From a virus, in IMG/VR virus record IMGVR_UViG_3300022205_000007, positions 1 through 40,740 of that record: DNA of 40,740 nucleotides, one strand, 5' to 3'. The first letter of the stretch is position 1. Each line of letters starts with the position of its first letter. The notes under the pieces are model-generated. The model was given only the letters and a program-made list of their open reading frames with translations, was not told where the DNA came from and did not search any database. A program made the position numbers and the translations under genes. Positions 23,218-31,097 of the stretch are shown in pieces.

Positions 23218-23510
23218 TTTTTTAATAGCAATCGTAATAAATCAGGGTTATCTATAAGCACTGCGAACAAACTTGATTCCAGTGATGTAATAATATTGTG
23301 ATCAAGTTTTAACTCTAACCGATAATTAATTGCTTCGATTATTTCGTGTATCAATACGCATTTGGCATGCTCTTTTGAATTTTTATTAGAACAAAGCCTA
23401 ATAAGGCATTGCGTCGTATGGCATTGACCAATATCAGACATACCTGACCGTTCAGAGTCTTCATAAATTATCTTGTAATCTATTCCCAATATTCTTACTT
23501 TATTAATCAT
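23214..23510 (-). CDS. Zincin-like protein with HExxE motif
   Basis: I start at the ATG at 23510 (98 residues), overlapping the helicase stop; the TTG at 23522 is less likely. The core LIHEIIEAINYRLELKLDHNII resembles small phage metallopeptidase-like proteins, which usually carry HExxH. Here the second histidine is Glu, so catalysis is doubtful. The C-terminal LIDNPDLLRLLLKK matches the same group. Confidence 0.55.
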   Translation of the reverse strand: MINKVRILGIDYKIIYEDSERSGMSDIGQCHTTQCLIRLCSNKNSKEHAKCVLIHEIIEAINYRLELKLDHNIITSLESSLFAVLIDNPDLLRLLLKK

Positions 23511-24388
23511 ACATTCACCCAATGATTCATTGTTTTAGTGGGATGACTGGAATATTGATTACAAGATTTGTGAAAATAAAATCCGAATATTCCCTCCCAC
23601 GCGAAATGTCTTTGTTTCGCTATTTTTAAATAGGCGTCTGGCATACTGGCATCGGCTTGCTTATTATCTTCTTTTGATTTGTTCCGATGCACTATAAAAA
23701 TATTATCGACCAAATCGGTTATTTCTCCCGCGCCACGGATGTCGAATTTATCCGGTATTTTTTTCTCGGTATCGCTTTTGCGGATATGATGTACTAAATG
23801 AACATGCACCAAACAGGATTTAGCTAACCAACAAAGCTTGTCTACAAACGCAGCTTGTTTATCATAAGCTTCGCGATTAATACCGCATTTAATTAACGAA
23901 TCGATAACAACATGTTTTATTTGCTTACTGGCTGCATAACGTATTAACGCCAATATGCGATCACTATCAATACTGTCTGTCTGATCGTATAACCACAAAC
24001 GATTATCGGACCATCTTAAAATTCTTTCTTGGTATTCTTCTGGCGGTTCCGATGTTCCCGCGATTTGTTTAATCATACGTTCCATTGTTGCTTCGGGTAG
24101 CATTTCCATCGATGCAATTAGCCATTTGTTTAGTAAACTCCAGGCGCACACTTGACTCAGCATCATGGATTTACCATGGCCATTAACTCCAGCCCATAAC
24201 GATACTTCACCTGGACGCAAGGCTATGCATTCGTGTGTTTTGGTCCATGGTAACTGATCACCGTAAATACGATCACCTGCCGCAAATCGTTGTCTGACTT
24301 GTTCAATTAAACTGCTTGGTTCGATTAAAAATTGACTCTCCTGCTTTCCCATGAATTCTAATAAATCATCATCTATGACTTTATGCAT
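23507..24388 (-). CDS. DnaB/Twinkle-like replicative helicase
   Basis: The 293-residue protein is a RecA-fold helicase core. It has Walker A GVNGHGKS (67-74), Walker B HVVIDSLIKCG, a VHLVHHIRKSD sensor-like motif and FDIRGAGEITDLVDNIFIVHR. It lacks the N-terminal domain of DnaB, as in T7-type helicases. It should unwind the phage fork. Upstream lie a zinc-finger primase-like protein and a loader-like protein. Confidence 0.85.
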   Translation of the reverse strand: MHKVIDDDLLEFMGKQESQFLIEPSSLIEQVRQRFAAGDRIYGDQLPWTKTHECIALRPGEVSLWAGVNGHGKSMMLSQVCAWSLLNKWLIASMEMLPEATMERMIKQIAGTSEPPEEYQERILRWSDNRLWLYDQTDSIDSDRILALIRYAASKQIKHVVIDSLIKCGINREAYDKQAAFVDKLCWLAKSCLVHVHLVHHIRKSDTEKKIPDKFDIRGAGEITDLVDNIFIVHRNKSKEDNKQADASMPDAYLKIAKQRHFAWEGIFGFYFHKSCNQYSSHPTKTMNHWVNV

Positions 24389-24786
24389 TCACTTTTCCTC
24401 ACTTTCATATAAGCTTGACGTTCTCGTTCCATGTCAGCCGGTGACAATCGTTTACCATTGCGTCTGTCTTCTTCAGCTAAGGCCAAAATGGTTTTTTCTC
24501 TTTCCAGTGGCTCGTTCTTGCGTTCCTGTACGGCCTTCTCCATCGTCGCAAAACTTTTGTAATGCCGCAGGCTCCCTTCTGGGAATAAATCGCTGACAGA
24601 CAAACCCAGAGCGCCTAGCACCTCTAAAACATCGCAACCGGCAAAGCATTTCATCAGGATTCGACCATCGGGCAATTGCATTAAAGACAGTGAGGGATTT
24701 TTATCGTCATGAGCAGGACAACACGCCATAAAACCGTTGCCTTTGTTTTGTACTTTTTGCAATTGGCTTAAAATTAACTCAATCAT
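24373..24786 (-). CDS. CHC2 zinc-finger primase-like protein without TOPRIM
   Basis: The 137-residue protein has the DnaG-type zinc finger C23PAH26...C47FAGC51 followed by LGLSVSDLFPEG. After residue 70 it is only charged and helical. There is no TOPRIM domain in it or nearby, so it may deliver DNA binding to the helicase rather than make primers. It overlaps the helicase start by 16 bases. Confidence 0.82.
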   Translation of the reverse strand: MIELILSQLQKVQNKGNGFMACCPAHDDKNPSLSLMQLPDGRILMKCFAGCDVLEVLGALGLSVSDLFPEGSLRHYKSFATMEKAVQERKNEPLEREKTILALAEEDRRNGKRLSPADMERERQAYMKVRKSECIKS

Positions 24787-25484
24787 TAAATGAACTCGAC
24801 TGGTATTGATTCATTTTCTTTTTCGTCGTTCCAGCGCTCGCCGTTTAGATACGTTGTCGGTAACGGAACATATTGCAAATCAACATTGGTAAATCGATCC
24901 GCTAAATCACTGATTATTTTTTGTCGATCTTTTGTTGATAATCGTTTCCAGATTTGGAAGGCTTTTTTCTTTGCGGATTTTTTTGGATACAGACTCCAAA
25001 ACACACAAAAGTCTAAATCGTCAGATTTGGACATATTATTTATATCTGCTTCTGCTTCTGCTTGGGTGTACTGCGGTCTAATTTGTCCACCATTGTCTAC
25101 AGATTTGTCTACTTCTTTCTTCTTTGCTCGCTCTTTTCGTATCCATTCCCTTTTGTATTCTTTCCGGTGTTCCTGATCACGTAACGCTCTGTATTTCGCA
25201 TGATTTAATAACCGCCAACCGCCGTCGATGATTTCGATTCTGCGCCCTTCATTGTCTGGGGTGCGGCTATATTGATCAGGCGCTAAAAACCGGTTTAAGG
25301 CAATTTCAGTATTCGCTAATGAAACCTGCGCCCTATTCGCCAAACCGGGAATGCTGGCCCACACTCTTCCGTGTTGATCGGCCATAGCCAACATAGTAAT
25401 CCAGACAATTCGTATATCGGATTTTTCGCACCAGATAGTTGATTCGGTGATAGAAGAAAATAGCTTGTTGAAGGTCATACTCAT
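24786..25484 (-). CDS. Phage replication initiator / helicase-loader-type protein
   Basis: The 232-residue protein has an N-terminal winged-helix region (LFSSITESTIWCEKSDIRIVWITMLAMADQHGRVWASIPGLANRAQVS...) as in phage replisome organisers. A charged linker leads to a C-terminal FCVFWSLYPKKSAKKKAFQIWKRL motif shared with DnaT/O-like proteins. It is the first gene of the replication operon and meets the primase gene at 24786. The replication origin was not located. Confidence 0.72.
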   Translation of the reverse strand: MSMTFNKLFSSITESTIWCEKSDIRIVWITMLAMADQHGRVWASIPGLANRAQVSLANTEIALNRFLAPDQYSRTPDNEGRRIEIIDGGWRLLNHAKYRALRDQEHRKEYKREWIRKERAKKKEVDKSVDNGGQIRPQYTQAEAEADINNMSKSDDLDFCVFWSLYPKKSAKKKAFQIWKRLSTKDRQKIISDLADRFTNVDLQYVPLPTTYLNGERWNDEKENESIPVEFI

Positions 25485-25528
25485 TGATCTTGGCTTACCC
25501 TGATTGACTGAGATTTACCGTGTATCAT

Positions 25529-25542
25529 GTTAACGGTTTAAC
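25529..25542. promoter_or_regulatory. Inverted repeat in the divergent replication/recombination control region
   Basis: The gap 25485-25758 separates the divergent replication and recombination operons. It is AT-rich and holds GTTAA-CGGT-TTAAC, a perfect 5+5 repeat. A TATAAT lies at 25556-25561, and a TTGACT (25689-25694) with TAATTT 16 bases on could be the plus-strand promoter. An operator role is inferred. Confidence 0.35.
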
Positions 25543-25758
25543 TTAGTAACTTTGCTATAATTATATTTTGATCTTAGCTATATTTTTTATCAATTCAATA
25601 CCTACGCTGTATATATAGAATAAAATGCACGTCTATTATGAATAATTAAGTAGAATGAAAACGGAAATTATTTTTTATTAGAAATTGTTTGACTTTGATT
25701 ACCATTGAGCTAATTTTATTAGTCCAGGCATCATAATAATAATCAAGGGATCATTGGT

Positions 25759-26523
25759 ATGGGAAAAGAAACATCAAAAGAATTGACTATTCAAGGCTTG
25801 CTACACAACTATAAGGATCAGATAGCCTTGGCGCTACCCAAACACATGAGCGCAGATCGTATGGCCCGTATTGCTCTGACAATTATTCGTAAAAACAAGA
25901 ACCTTGAGAAATGTAACCCCATTAGTTTATTCGGCGCGATTATTCAAGCCAGCCAACTCGGTTTGGAAGTTGGCATTCACGCGCATTTAGTTCCGTTTTA
26001 TAATAAGCATACCAAAACCACTGAAGTTCAAATGATCCCAGATTATAGGGGACTCATGCACTTAGCGCGTAACTCTGGAGCTATTTCTATATTTCAGGCG
26101 TCGGTTGTGCATCAAAATGACCAATTCGATTATCAATTTGGCACTGCATCATTTTTGCACCATAAGCCTGAAAAAAGTCAGCGGGGTGAAATTATAGGAG
26201 CCTATGCCGTCGCCACATTTAAAGATGGCGGATCACAATTTGATTACATGACAAAAGAAGAAATTGATTCGATCAGGGACCGTAGCAAGGCTAAAGATTC
26301 TGGCCCTTGGGTGACTGATTACGTTGCAATGGCACAAAAAACGATCATCAAACGCTTGTGTAAATATCTGCCGGTATCCATTGAGCTACAGAAAGCCGTC
26401 AACCTAGATGATGTCAATGATTTGAATATGTCTCAGTCTAATATGGCCATCATTGACAGTGAACTTTTGGAGCCTGCCAGCGGAAAGCCGGACGTAGTAA
26501 TGCCTGAACCAGTGGGTGAATAA
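25759..26523 (+). CDS. recT: RecT-family single-strand annealing protein
   Basis: The 254-residue protein has the RecT core: IIRKNKNLEKCNPISLFGAIIQASQLGLEVG, AHLVPFYNK, VQMIPDYRGLMHLARNSG, and WVTDYVAMAQKTIIKRLCKYLPVS. RecT coats ssDNA produced by an exonuclease and anneals it during phage recombination. AAGGG lies upstream. It is followed by its likely exonuclease partner in a TAATG overlap. Confidence 0.95.
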   Translation: MGKETSKELTIQGLLHNYKDQIALALPKHMSADRMARIALTIIRKNKNLEKCNPISLFGAIIQASQLGLEVGIHAHLVPFYNKHTKTTEVQMIPDYRGLMHLARNSGAISIFQASVVHQNDQFDYQFGTASFLHHKPEKSQRGEIIGAYAVATFKDGGSQFDYMTKEEIDSIRDRSKAKDSGPWVTDYVAMAQKTIIKRLCKYLPVSIELQKAVNLDDVNDLNMSQSNMAIIDSELLEPASGKPDVVMPEPVGE

Positions 26524-27095
26524 TGGATATTGCATTCGATTCAATCAAACATGAGTACCGCGTATTCGGTGAAGTACAGCCGTCTGTCACTCAGATTTTG
26601 GGCCTAGCGAATTCCTATGAATTTGTCGACAAACAATTACTGGAAAAAGCCTGCCACTTCGGCACAGCGGTACATCGGGCAACAGAATTATACGATCAAA
26701 AACTATTAAATATTGCTACGTTGGATGTTGCCTTAATACCGTATTTGGAAGGATGGAAAAAATTCCTAAATGACACGAAATTCAAGATACTGGATTGCGA
26801 ATTCAAAGTGGCCAGCAAACGCGGTTATGCGGGAACATTAGATCGTATAGGTTACTTAAACGACGAATTAACCGTCTTAGATATTAAAACCGGATCAGTT
26901 ATCCCTAAAACCACGGCATTACAATTGGCGGCATATCGTGGAGCCTATCAGGAAATGACAGGCAAACCCATTGCTAAACGGATCTGCGTTAAATTAAAGC
27001 CAATGGATTACAGTATTACCATATATGACAATGATTATGATTTTCAAATATTTCTCAATTTCTTAACTGTCCACCAGTGGGTGAATGCGAAATGA
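26523..27095 (+). CDS. RecB-family (PD-(D/E)XK) exonuclease, RecT partner
   Basis: The 190-residue protein carries the nuclease signatures: H51 in GTAVHRA, E93, D107 in GTLDRIG, D120-I-K122 in LDIKTG and Q134LAAY138. This matches small RecB/Cas4-like exonucleases of phages. It would resect double-strand ends to give ssDNA for RecT. Its start overlaps the recT stop. Confidence 0.88.
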   Translation: MDIAFDSIKHEYRVFGEVQPSVTQILGLANSYEFVDKQLLEKACHFGTAVHRATELYDQKLLNIATLDVALIPYLEGWKKFLNDTKFKILDCEFKVASKRGYAGTLDRIGYLNDELTVLDIKTGSVIPKTTALQLAAYRGAYQEMTGKPIAKRICVKLKPMDYSITIYDNDYDFQIFLNFLTVHQWVNAK

Positions 27096-27700
27096 ATGAT
27101 TTATCCATTACAAAAAACGTATTGCAGGAAGCGAAAACTTTCACCATCAATAACCAAAGCGATTACCTAAAAATTAGCGAGTTTGTGAAGGTTATTAAAA
27201 AACACAAAAAAAACTTTGATGACAAACGCAAAGAACTCAAAGCGCCTATTATCCTGCAAGCCAAACAGATAGAAGATTTATTTAGAGAACCTATAAATTC
27301 TCTGTCGCAAGCCGAAATTGAATGTAAATCTAAAATTATCCATTATCAACAAACAATCGAGAAAAAATCGGAACAAGAACTGGTAAATCATTTAACAAAG
27401 CATACTGCTAACAATGAATTAATGGGTGAGAATAAGCCTATTAGTGAATATCAAGTCACCAATGTGGTTCCGATACCTAAAGCACAAGGCGTATCTGTCG
27501 CTGATTGCTGGGAAGGCGAAGTCACCGATTTGAATGCTTTACTGGCAGCGATTGTGAACAATTCTGCCCCACTTGATTTGATTGCTATCAATGAAAGCGC
27601 ATTAAAAAATTTAGCGACCAGAACGAAAGGCGTCATGGTTTTTCCGGGCCTTACCTTCACCAACAAGAAAAGAGTTATTGTCAGAGGGACCGACAAATGA
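27092..27700 (+). CDS. Conserved recombination-cassette protein, unknown function
   Basis: From the ATG at 27092 (202 residues) the protein has a long N-terminal helical region (KISEFVKVIKKHKKNFDDKRKELKAP...). It then shows a motif typical of proteins next to phage RecT/exonuclease genes: WEGEVTDLNALLAAIV, NESALKNLATRTKGVMVFPGLTF. The family is frequent, but its activity is not known to me. Stop and start overlaps link it to both neighbours. Confidence 0.6.
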   Translation: MNDLSITKNVLQEAKTFTINNQSDYLKISEFVKVIKKHKKNFDDKRKELKAPIILQAKQIEDLFREPINSLSQAEIECKSKIIHYQQTIEKKSEQELVNHLTKHTANNELMGENKPISEYQVTNVVPIPKAQGVSVADCWEGEVTDLNALLAAIVNNSAPLDLIAINESALKNLATRTKGVMVFPGLTFTNKKRVIVRGTDK

Positions 27701-27921
27701 TGAAAGAACATTTGCTATCAAAATACGGACCAATGATGACTGTACCCGATTTGGCTGAAGTCCTGCATTTAAGTAAAGGAACGATTTACAATAAATTGCA
27801 TACTCAGCGATTCGAAGTGGATATTTTTCGCATCGGTGGAAAAATCATGGCTCAAACAACCGACGTTGCAGATTTTATTGAGAAATCAAAACTGTTAGGC
27901 CGATCCCATGGAATGGATTGA
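27697..27921 (+). CDS. Excisionase/AlpA-like HTH protein
   Basis: The 74-residue protein has an HTH (MMTVPDLAEVLHLSKGTIYNKLH) followed by a wing (FRIGGKIMAQTTDVADFIEKS). It resembles excisionases and AlpA-type regulators. Lying three genes before the integrase, it is one of two xis candidates. GAGGG precedes the ATG. Confidence 0.68.
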   Translation: MMKEHLLSKYGPMMTVPDLAEVLHLSKGTIYNKLHTQRFEVDIFRIGGKIMAQTTDVADFIEKSKLLGRSHGMD

Positions 27922-28225
27922 TTTTTTAAAAACCGAAATAGAAAACGGTCAAAAAGCACCACCCTGGATTAGTCGACCAATTGTGGATTTAACCGTAAAG
28001 AAATATCAACGTGGGACATACGATAATTTGTCCGCATTAGTTAACAATGCTCGCTCGGATATTCATATAGGGATGGTATTAGACAAAGGCATTACCGCAC
28101 CCCAGTATGCAAAACGTTATGGAGTCAGTTACAAAGTCGCTTCAAGGATTTTAAAACGTAATGCTACCGCCAAATATAAAGGCAAAAATGGCGCCTGGGT
28201 TTACCGTGGATGCTATGCTGGATAA
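27908..28225 (+). CDS. Hypothetical protein with C-terminal HTH-like segment
   Basis: The 105-residue protein ends in TAPQYAKRYGVSYKVASRILKRNATAKYKG, a helix-turn-helix-like stretch. The N-terminal half is helical. It overlaps the previous gene by 14 bases. A DNA-binding role is likely; the family was not recognised. Confidence 0.58.
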   Translation: MEWIDFLKTEIENGQKAPPWISRPIVDLTVKKYQRGTYDNLSALVNNARSDIHIGMVLDKGITAPQYAKRYGVSYKVASRILKRNATAKYKGKNGAWVYRGCYAG

Positions 28226-28228
28226 AAA

Positions 28229-28450
28229 ATGGACGAAATACTCTCAAAACGTGACCTAATCTTTATTAGTGGGTTCAAATCTAACAAAAAAATACAGGAT
28301 TGGTTGATTAAAAACCGCATCCCACATATACTTTCAGGTGAGGGCTTACCCTTGGTTAATCGACAGGCATTGGCTCACATAATGGGAGCGCCGACCGATA
28401 ATCCAATCCCCAAAGTCGACTTAAATTTTGACCAAAAGGGGTTTAACTAA
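28229..28450 (+). CDS. DUF4224-like protein upstream of the integrase
   Basis: The 73-residue protein fits the short DUF4224 outline: ILSKRDLIFISGFKSNKKIQDWLIKNRIPH, then LVNRQALAHIMGA. This family is typically encoded directly before phage integrases and may act as a partner or excision factor. Its gene ends 19 bases before the integrase start. Confidence 0.68.
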   Translation: MDEILSKRDLIFISGFKSNKKIQDWLIKNRIPHILSGEGLPLVNRQALAHIMGAPTDNPIPKVDLNFDQKGFN

Positions 28451-28469
28451 GATAATAGAGGTTAAGATA

Positions 28470-29525
28470 ATGAAAGATAATCTGCTTGTCTATAAAGGCA
28501 AAACAAAAACAACATATTACGCTCAAATGTATGTTAATGGTGTTCGAAAAAAGATCAATTTAGGCCACGATTTACCCGCTGCATTGCTCCAATTACGCGC
28601 ATTAGAAGAAACTAATGGCCGACCTCAAGTGAAAACATTGCGGTCTATCTGGGAGCACTATACCAAATCTGATAAGGGCTTATTAGCCCGACCTATCTCG
28701 ACTCAAAAAGACTACGCCCTATGCTGGAGAATGATCGAGGGAGTAATGGGCGATCTGAAATTAGAAAGCATAAACCCCAGTCATATAAAACAATATCTTG
28801 GCCATCGATCAGCGCCGGTTAGGGCGAATCGTGAAAAGGCATTGATCTCTATATTATTTAATCATGCGCGTAATTATTGCAACTATGACGGTCAAAATCC
28901 CACGTTAGGCATTAAAAGCAATCCCGAAACAGGCCGCACGAAATACGTTGAAAAATGGGAATATGAGCAGATTTACACCTGCGCCGATACCACATTAAAA
29001 AATGTTATGGATTTGCTTTTGTACACCGGTCAACGTGTATCCGATGTCTTGGATTTTAAAGTATCCGACATACGTAAAAATGTCGATTTAACACGGATCA
29101 GAATGTCTAATGGTATTCCTACCTCTGATATCACAGGCAAAGACTTTGCCGATTGCCTGGAGTTATGCACCAACAAAACAGCCAAAAAAATATCTATTGT
29201 CATTGAAGGGGAATTAGAAACAACAATTAATCGCATCATGGAGCAACGAAAAAAACAAGTTATTAATTCAATGTATTTGATTTGCAACCATCACGGACAA
29301 CGGTTATCCCGACACGCCTTAACTGATAAATTCAAACGCGCTCGGGCAAAAGCCGGGTTTAAGCCATATGAAATACAATTACGAGATTTACGCAGTAAAA
29401 ATGCCAGTGACGACACACTGGAAGCGGCCAATACTCGTTTGGCTCATACAACAACCACGATGACAGAACGTTATCGTAACAAAGTACGTAGTGTAACCGT
29501 GCGCCCATTGGATAAACTAATTTAA
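28470..29525 (+). CDS. int: Tyrosine-recombinase integrase
   Basis: I start at the ATG at 28470 (351 residues), preceded by AGAGG. Catalytic residues are visible: R189 in LLYTGQRVSDVL, R308 in RDLRSK, H326 in RLAHTTTTMTERY and Tyr335. The usual HxxR is RxxR here (R305), as in other integrases of this type. The N-terminal SAM-like domain lies at about 55-150. It would insert the phage at attB. The attP site was not proven, although tRNA sequence lies 1.3 kb downstream. Confidence 0.9.
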   Translation: MKDNLLVYKGKTKTTYYAQMYVNGVRKKINLGHDLPAALLQLRALEETNGRPQVKTLRSIWEHYTKSDKGLLARPISTQKDYALCWRMIEGVMGDLKLESINPSHIKQYLGHRSAPVRANREKALISILFNHARNYCNYDGQNPTLGIKSNPETGRTKYVEKWEYEQIYTCADTTLKNVMDLLLYTGQRVSDVLDFKVSDIRKNVDLTRIRMSNGIPTSDITGKDFADCLELCTNKTAKKISIVIEGELETTINRIMEQRKKQVINSMYLICNHHGQRLSRHALTDKFKRARAKAGFKPYEIQLRDLRSKNASDDTLEAANTRLAHTTTTMTERYRNKVRSVTVRPLDKLI

Positions 29526-29534
29526 GGATCACTC

Positions 29535-30728
29535 ATGAATTATGATAAAGCATTGGCTGAATTCGTTGAAAAAATGCCGGGATATAATGATTTACCGGAA
29601 TTTAAAACAGCTTTTTCATTAGGCTATACTAAAGGTATGCAGGAAACACTCGCCTTATTGACAGACAAACTGAATAGTGTGGAGAAACCAGATTCTGAAG
29701 CTTTAAATAAACTAATCCCTATTACATTAATGTTAATGATTGAAACAAAACGGATCATCAAAAGCCTTCCTAAATTACCCATTAGCCTTAGTTATATTCG
29801 GGCTGAAGTGGATGAAACCAATAATATCTTATTAATGATAAACAGTGATGTAAAAGAAGACACAAAACATATAATGGGAGATGTTATCGATGCAATGCTG
29901 AATGGTTTGAGCGAGATAGGGAATAGCACAGTCGTGGACGCTAAAAATCTTAAAATCTTAATTAAGAGGACAAATCAAATGAGTAAATTACACCAATTAT
30001 TAGCGGTTGAATCAGATTTAGATAATGCTCAAACCAAAGTATTAGAAGAAACCACCACTATTTTCGCTAAAAAAGGCCAATTATTCGTAGGCGCAATTAA
30101 AAAACTGGAAGTTTTCGACGAAAATGATACCACCGTTTATCCTGAAGAGCGCTTTGAATTAACCACAACTGTCGATGATCGCCTGGACTATCAAAACAAA
30201 TTTATCATTGATTATTTCGACGCCTTGTTACGAAAAGAAACAACTAATCAAGAGGCTAAAGCGGCCATCAATATTGACGGAAAAGATATTACCGGCGAAC
30301 TACCAGCCACATTTTTATTGGCATTGGAAAAGAAGCTAATTAGGGTTCGATCTGTTTACCTATCCATTCCGACATTACAGCAAGGTATTCGCTGGGAGAT
30401 CGATTCTTCTCTTGGGGAAAACATTTTTCGGGCTAAAGATCCTGAAATTAAATTCAAAACCAAAAAGGTATTTAAACACCAAATATTGGTTGACGCTACA
30501 GAACACCATCCAGCGCAAATAGAAAAATGGGAAGAGCAAGAAAATATCGGTCGTTATATTACCGAAAAATGGTCCGGTTTAATTACCAGTTCACGCAAAG
30601 CGGAATTATTAAAACGTGTGGATAAATTAATTATAGCGGTTAAAAAAGCACGGCAAAAAGCCAATGATATTACGGCAAGTAAAGATAAAGTAGGTGAATT
30701 ATTATTTGATTATATACATAAGAATTGA
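29535..30728 (+). CDS. DUF7873-like protein with N-terminal extension and internal start
   Basis: The 397-residue frame has two parts. Residues 149-397 (MSKLHQLLAVESDLDNAQ..., then SYQN-like FELTTTVDD, DGKDITGELPATFLLALEKKL, WSGLITSSRKAELLKRVDKLIIAVKKARQKAN) match a conserved family I recall as DUF7873, which normally starts at that MSKL. A second ATG at 29979 has AAGAGG before it. The first 148 residues are unrelated and helical. A fusion or a nested second product is likely. Function unknown. Confidence 0.68.
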   Translation: MNYDKALAEFVEKMPGYNDLPEFKTAFSLGYTKGMQETLALLTDKLNSVEKPDSEALNKLIPITLMLMIETKRIIKSLPKLPISLSYIRAEVDETNNILLMINSDVKEDTKHIMGDVIDAMLNGLSEIGNSTVVDAKNLKILIKRTNQMSKLHQLLAVESDLDNAQTKVLEETTTIFAKKGQLFVGAIKKLEVFDENDTTVYPEERFELTTTVDDRLDYQNKFIIDYFDALLRKETTNQEAKAAINIDGKDITGELPATFLLALEKKLIRVRSVYLSIPTLQQGIRWEIDSSLGENIFRAKDPEIKFKTKKVFKHQILVDATEHHPAQIEKWEEQENIGRYITEKWSGLITSSRKAELLKRVDKLIIAVKKARQKANDITASKDKVGELLFDYIHKN

Positions 30729-30824
30729 GTTAGCGTTAGCATTAGTCTTAGATTTAGAATCAGTTTAGTTTATTACTCAATAGTCTTAGTAAAAAAGGAA
30801 AAACAATAATTTAACAATGCATTT

Positions 30825-30917
30825 CTTTTGCGTCACGGGTTCGAGTCCCGTTTAGCCCGCCTAAGTGTATTTTCGAGTATATTTAGGGGGCTAATAGCTC
30901 AGTGGTAGAGCGGAAAG
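30825..30917 (+). ncRNA. Circularly permuted tRNA-like RNA (3' half before 5' half)
   Basis: Bases 30825-30858 form a tRNA 3' half: anticodon-stem strand CTTTT, variable GCGTC, T-arm ACGGG-TTCGAGT-CCCGT and acceptor strand TTAGCCC. Bases 30888-30917 form a 5' half: acceptor GGGCTAA, TA, D-arm GCTC-AGTGGTA-GAGC, G, and stem GAAAG. The acceptor strands pair 7 of 7 and the anticodon strands 5 of 5 (one G-U). Between them 30860-30887 folds into a 12-pair stem (three G-U or U-G wobbles) with a UUCG loop. The anticodon loop is open, so no amino acid can be named. CCA is not encoded. Confidence 0.55.
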
Positions 30918-30961
30918 AGTTTTAGCTTAAAAACATTGGGTAGATTAATAATTCCTTTTTT

Positions 30962-31034
30962 AATGTGTTAGCTCAGTTGGTAGAGCTACGGACAGTTAAT
31001 CCGTTAGGCACAGGTTCAAATCCTGTACACAAAC
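30962..31034 (+). tRNA. tRNA-Asn(GTT)-like gene, degenerate
   Basis: The cloverleaf is complete in the D-arm (GCTC/GAGC), anticodon arm (ACGGA-CAGTTAA-TCCGT) and T-arm (ACAGG-TTCAAAT-CCTGT). The anticodon is GTT. Two features are abnormal: position 33 is A rather than U, and the two outer acceptor pairs are A-A mismatches (AATGTGT against ACACAAA). No CCA is encoded. It is either a decaying tRNA or a tRNA mimic. Confidence 0.6.
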
Positions 31035-31038
31035 AATC

Positions 31039-31068
31039 GAGGGCGTCGGCAGGCTAGTCGGCGCTCTC
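31039..31068 (+). ncRNA. GC-rich hairpin after the tRNA-like sequences
   Basis: GAGGGCGTCGGC and GTCGGCGCTCTC pair over 12 positions, with three G-U or U-G wobbles, around a six-base loop (AGGCTA). The wobbles indicate selection as RNA. There is no T-run after it, so it is not a standard terminator. It could be an RNA-processing or stability element. It ends 29 bases before the next gene. Confidence 0.5.
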
Positions 31069-31097
31069 CCCTTAATTAAGATAATGGAGATAATCAA

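Noticed and set aside
24790-25176. 128-codon plus-strand frame opposite the replication protein
   Set aside because: It is antisense to a recognised gene, Ser/Phe-rich as expected of a shadow, and lacks start signals.
30825-30861. attP core made of a host tRNA 3' end
   Set aside because: It is possible, since the integrase lies upstream. It would not explain the matching 5' half or the wobble-rich linker hairpin, and no host sequence is available for comparison.
30825-30917. Permuted (two-piece) tmRNA
   Set aside because: The 5' half has a normal D-arm, and there is no mRNA-like tag region or tmRNA signature near the acceptor, so only the permuted layout is shared.
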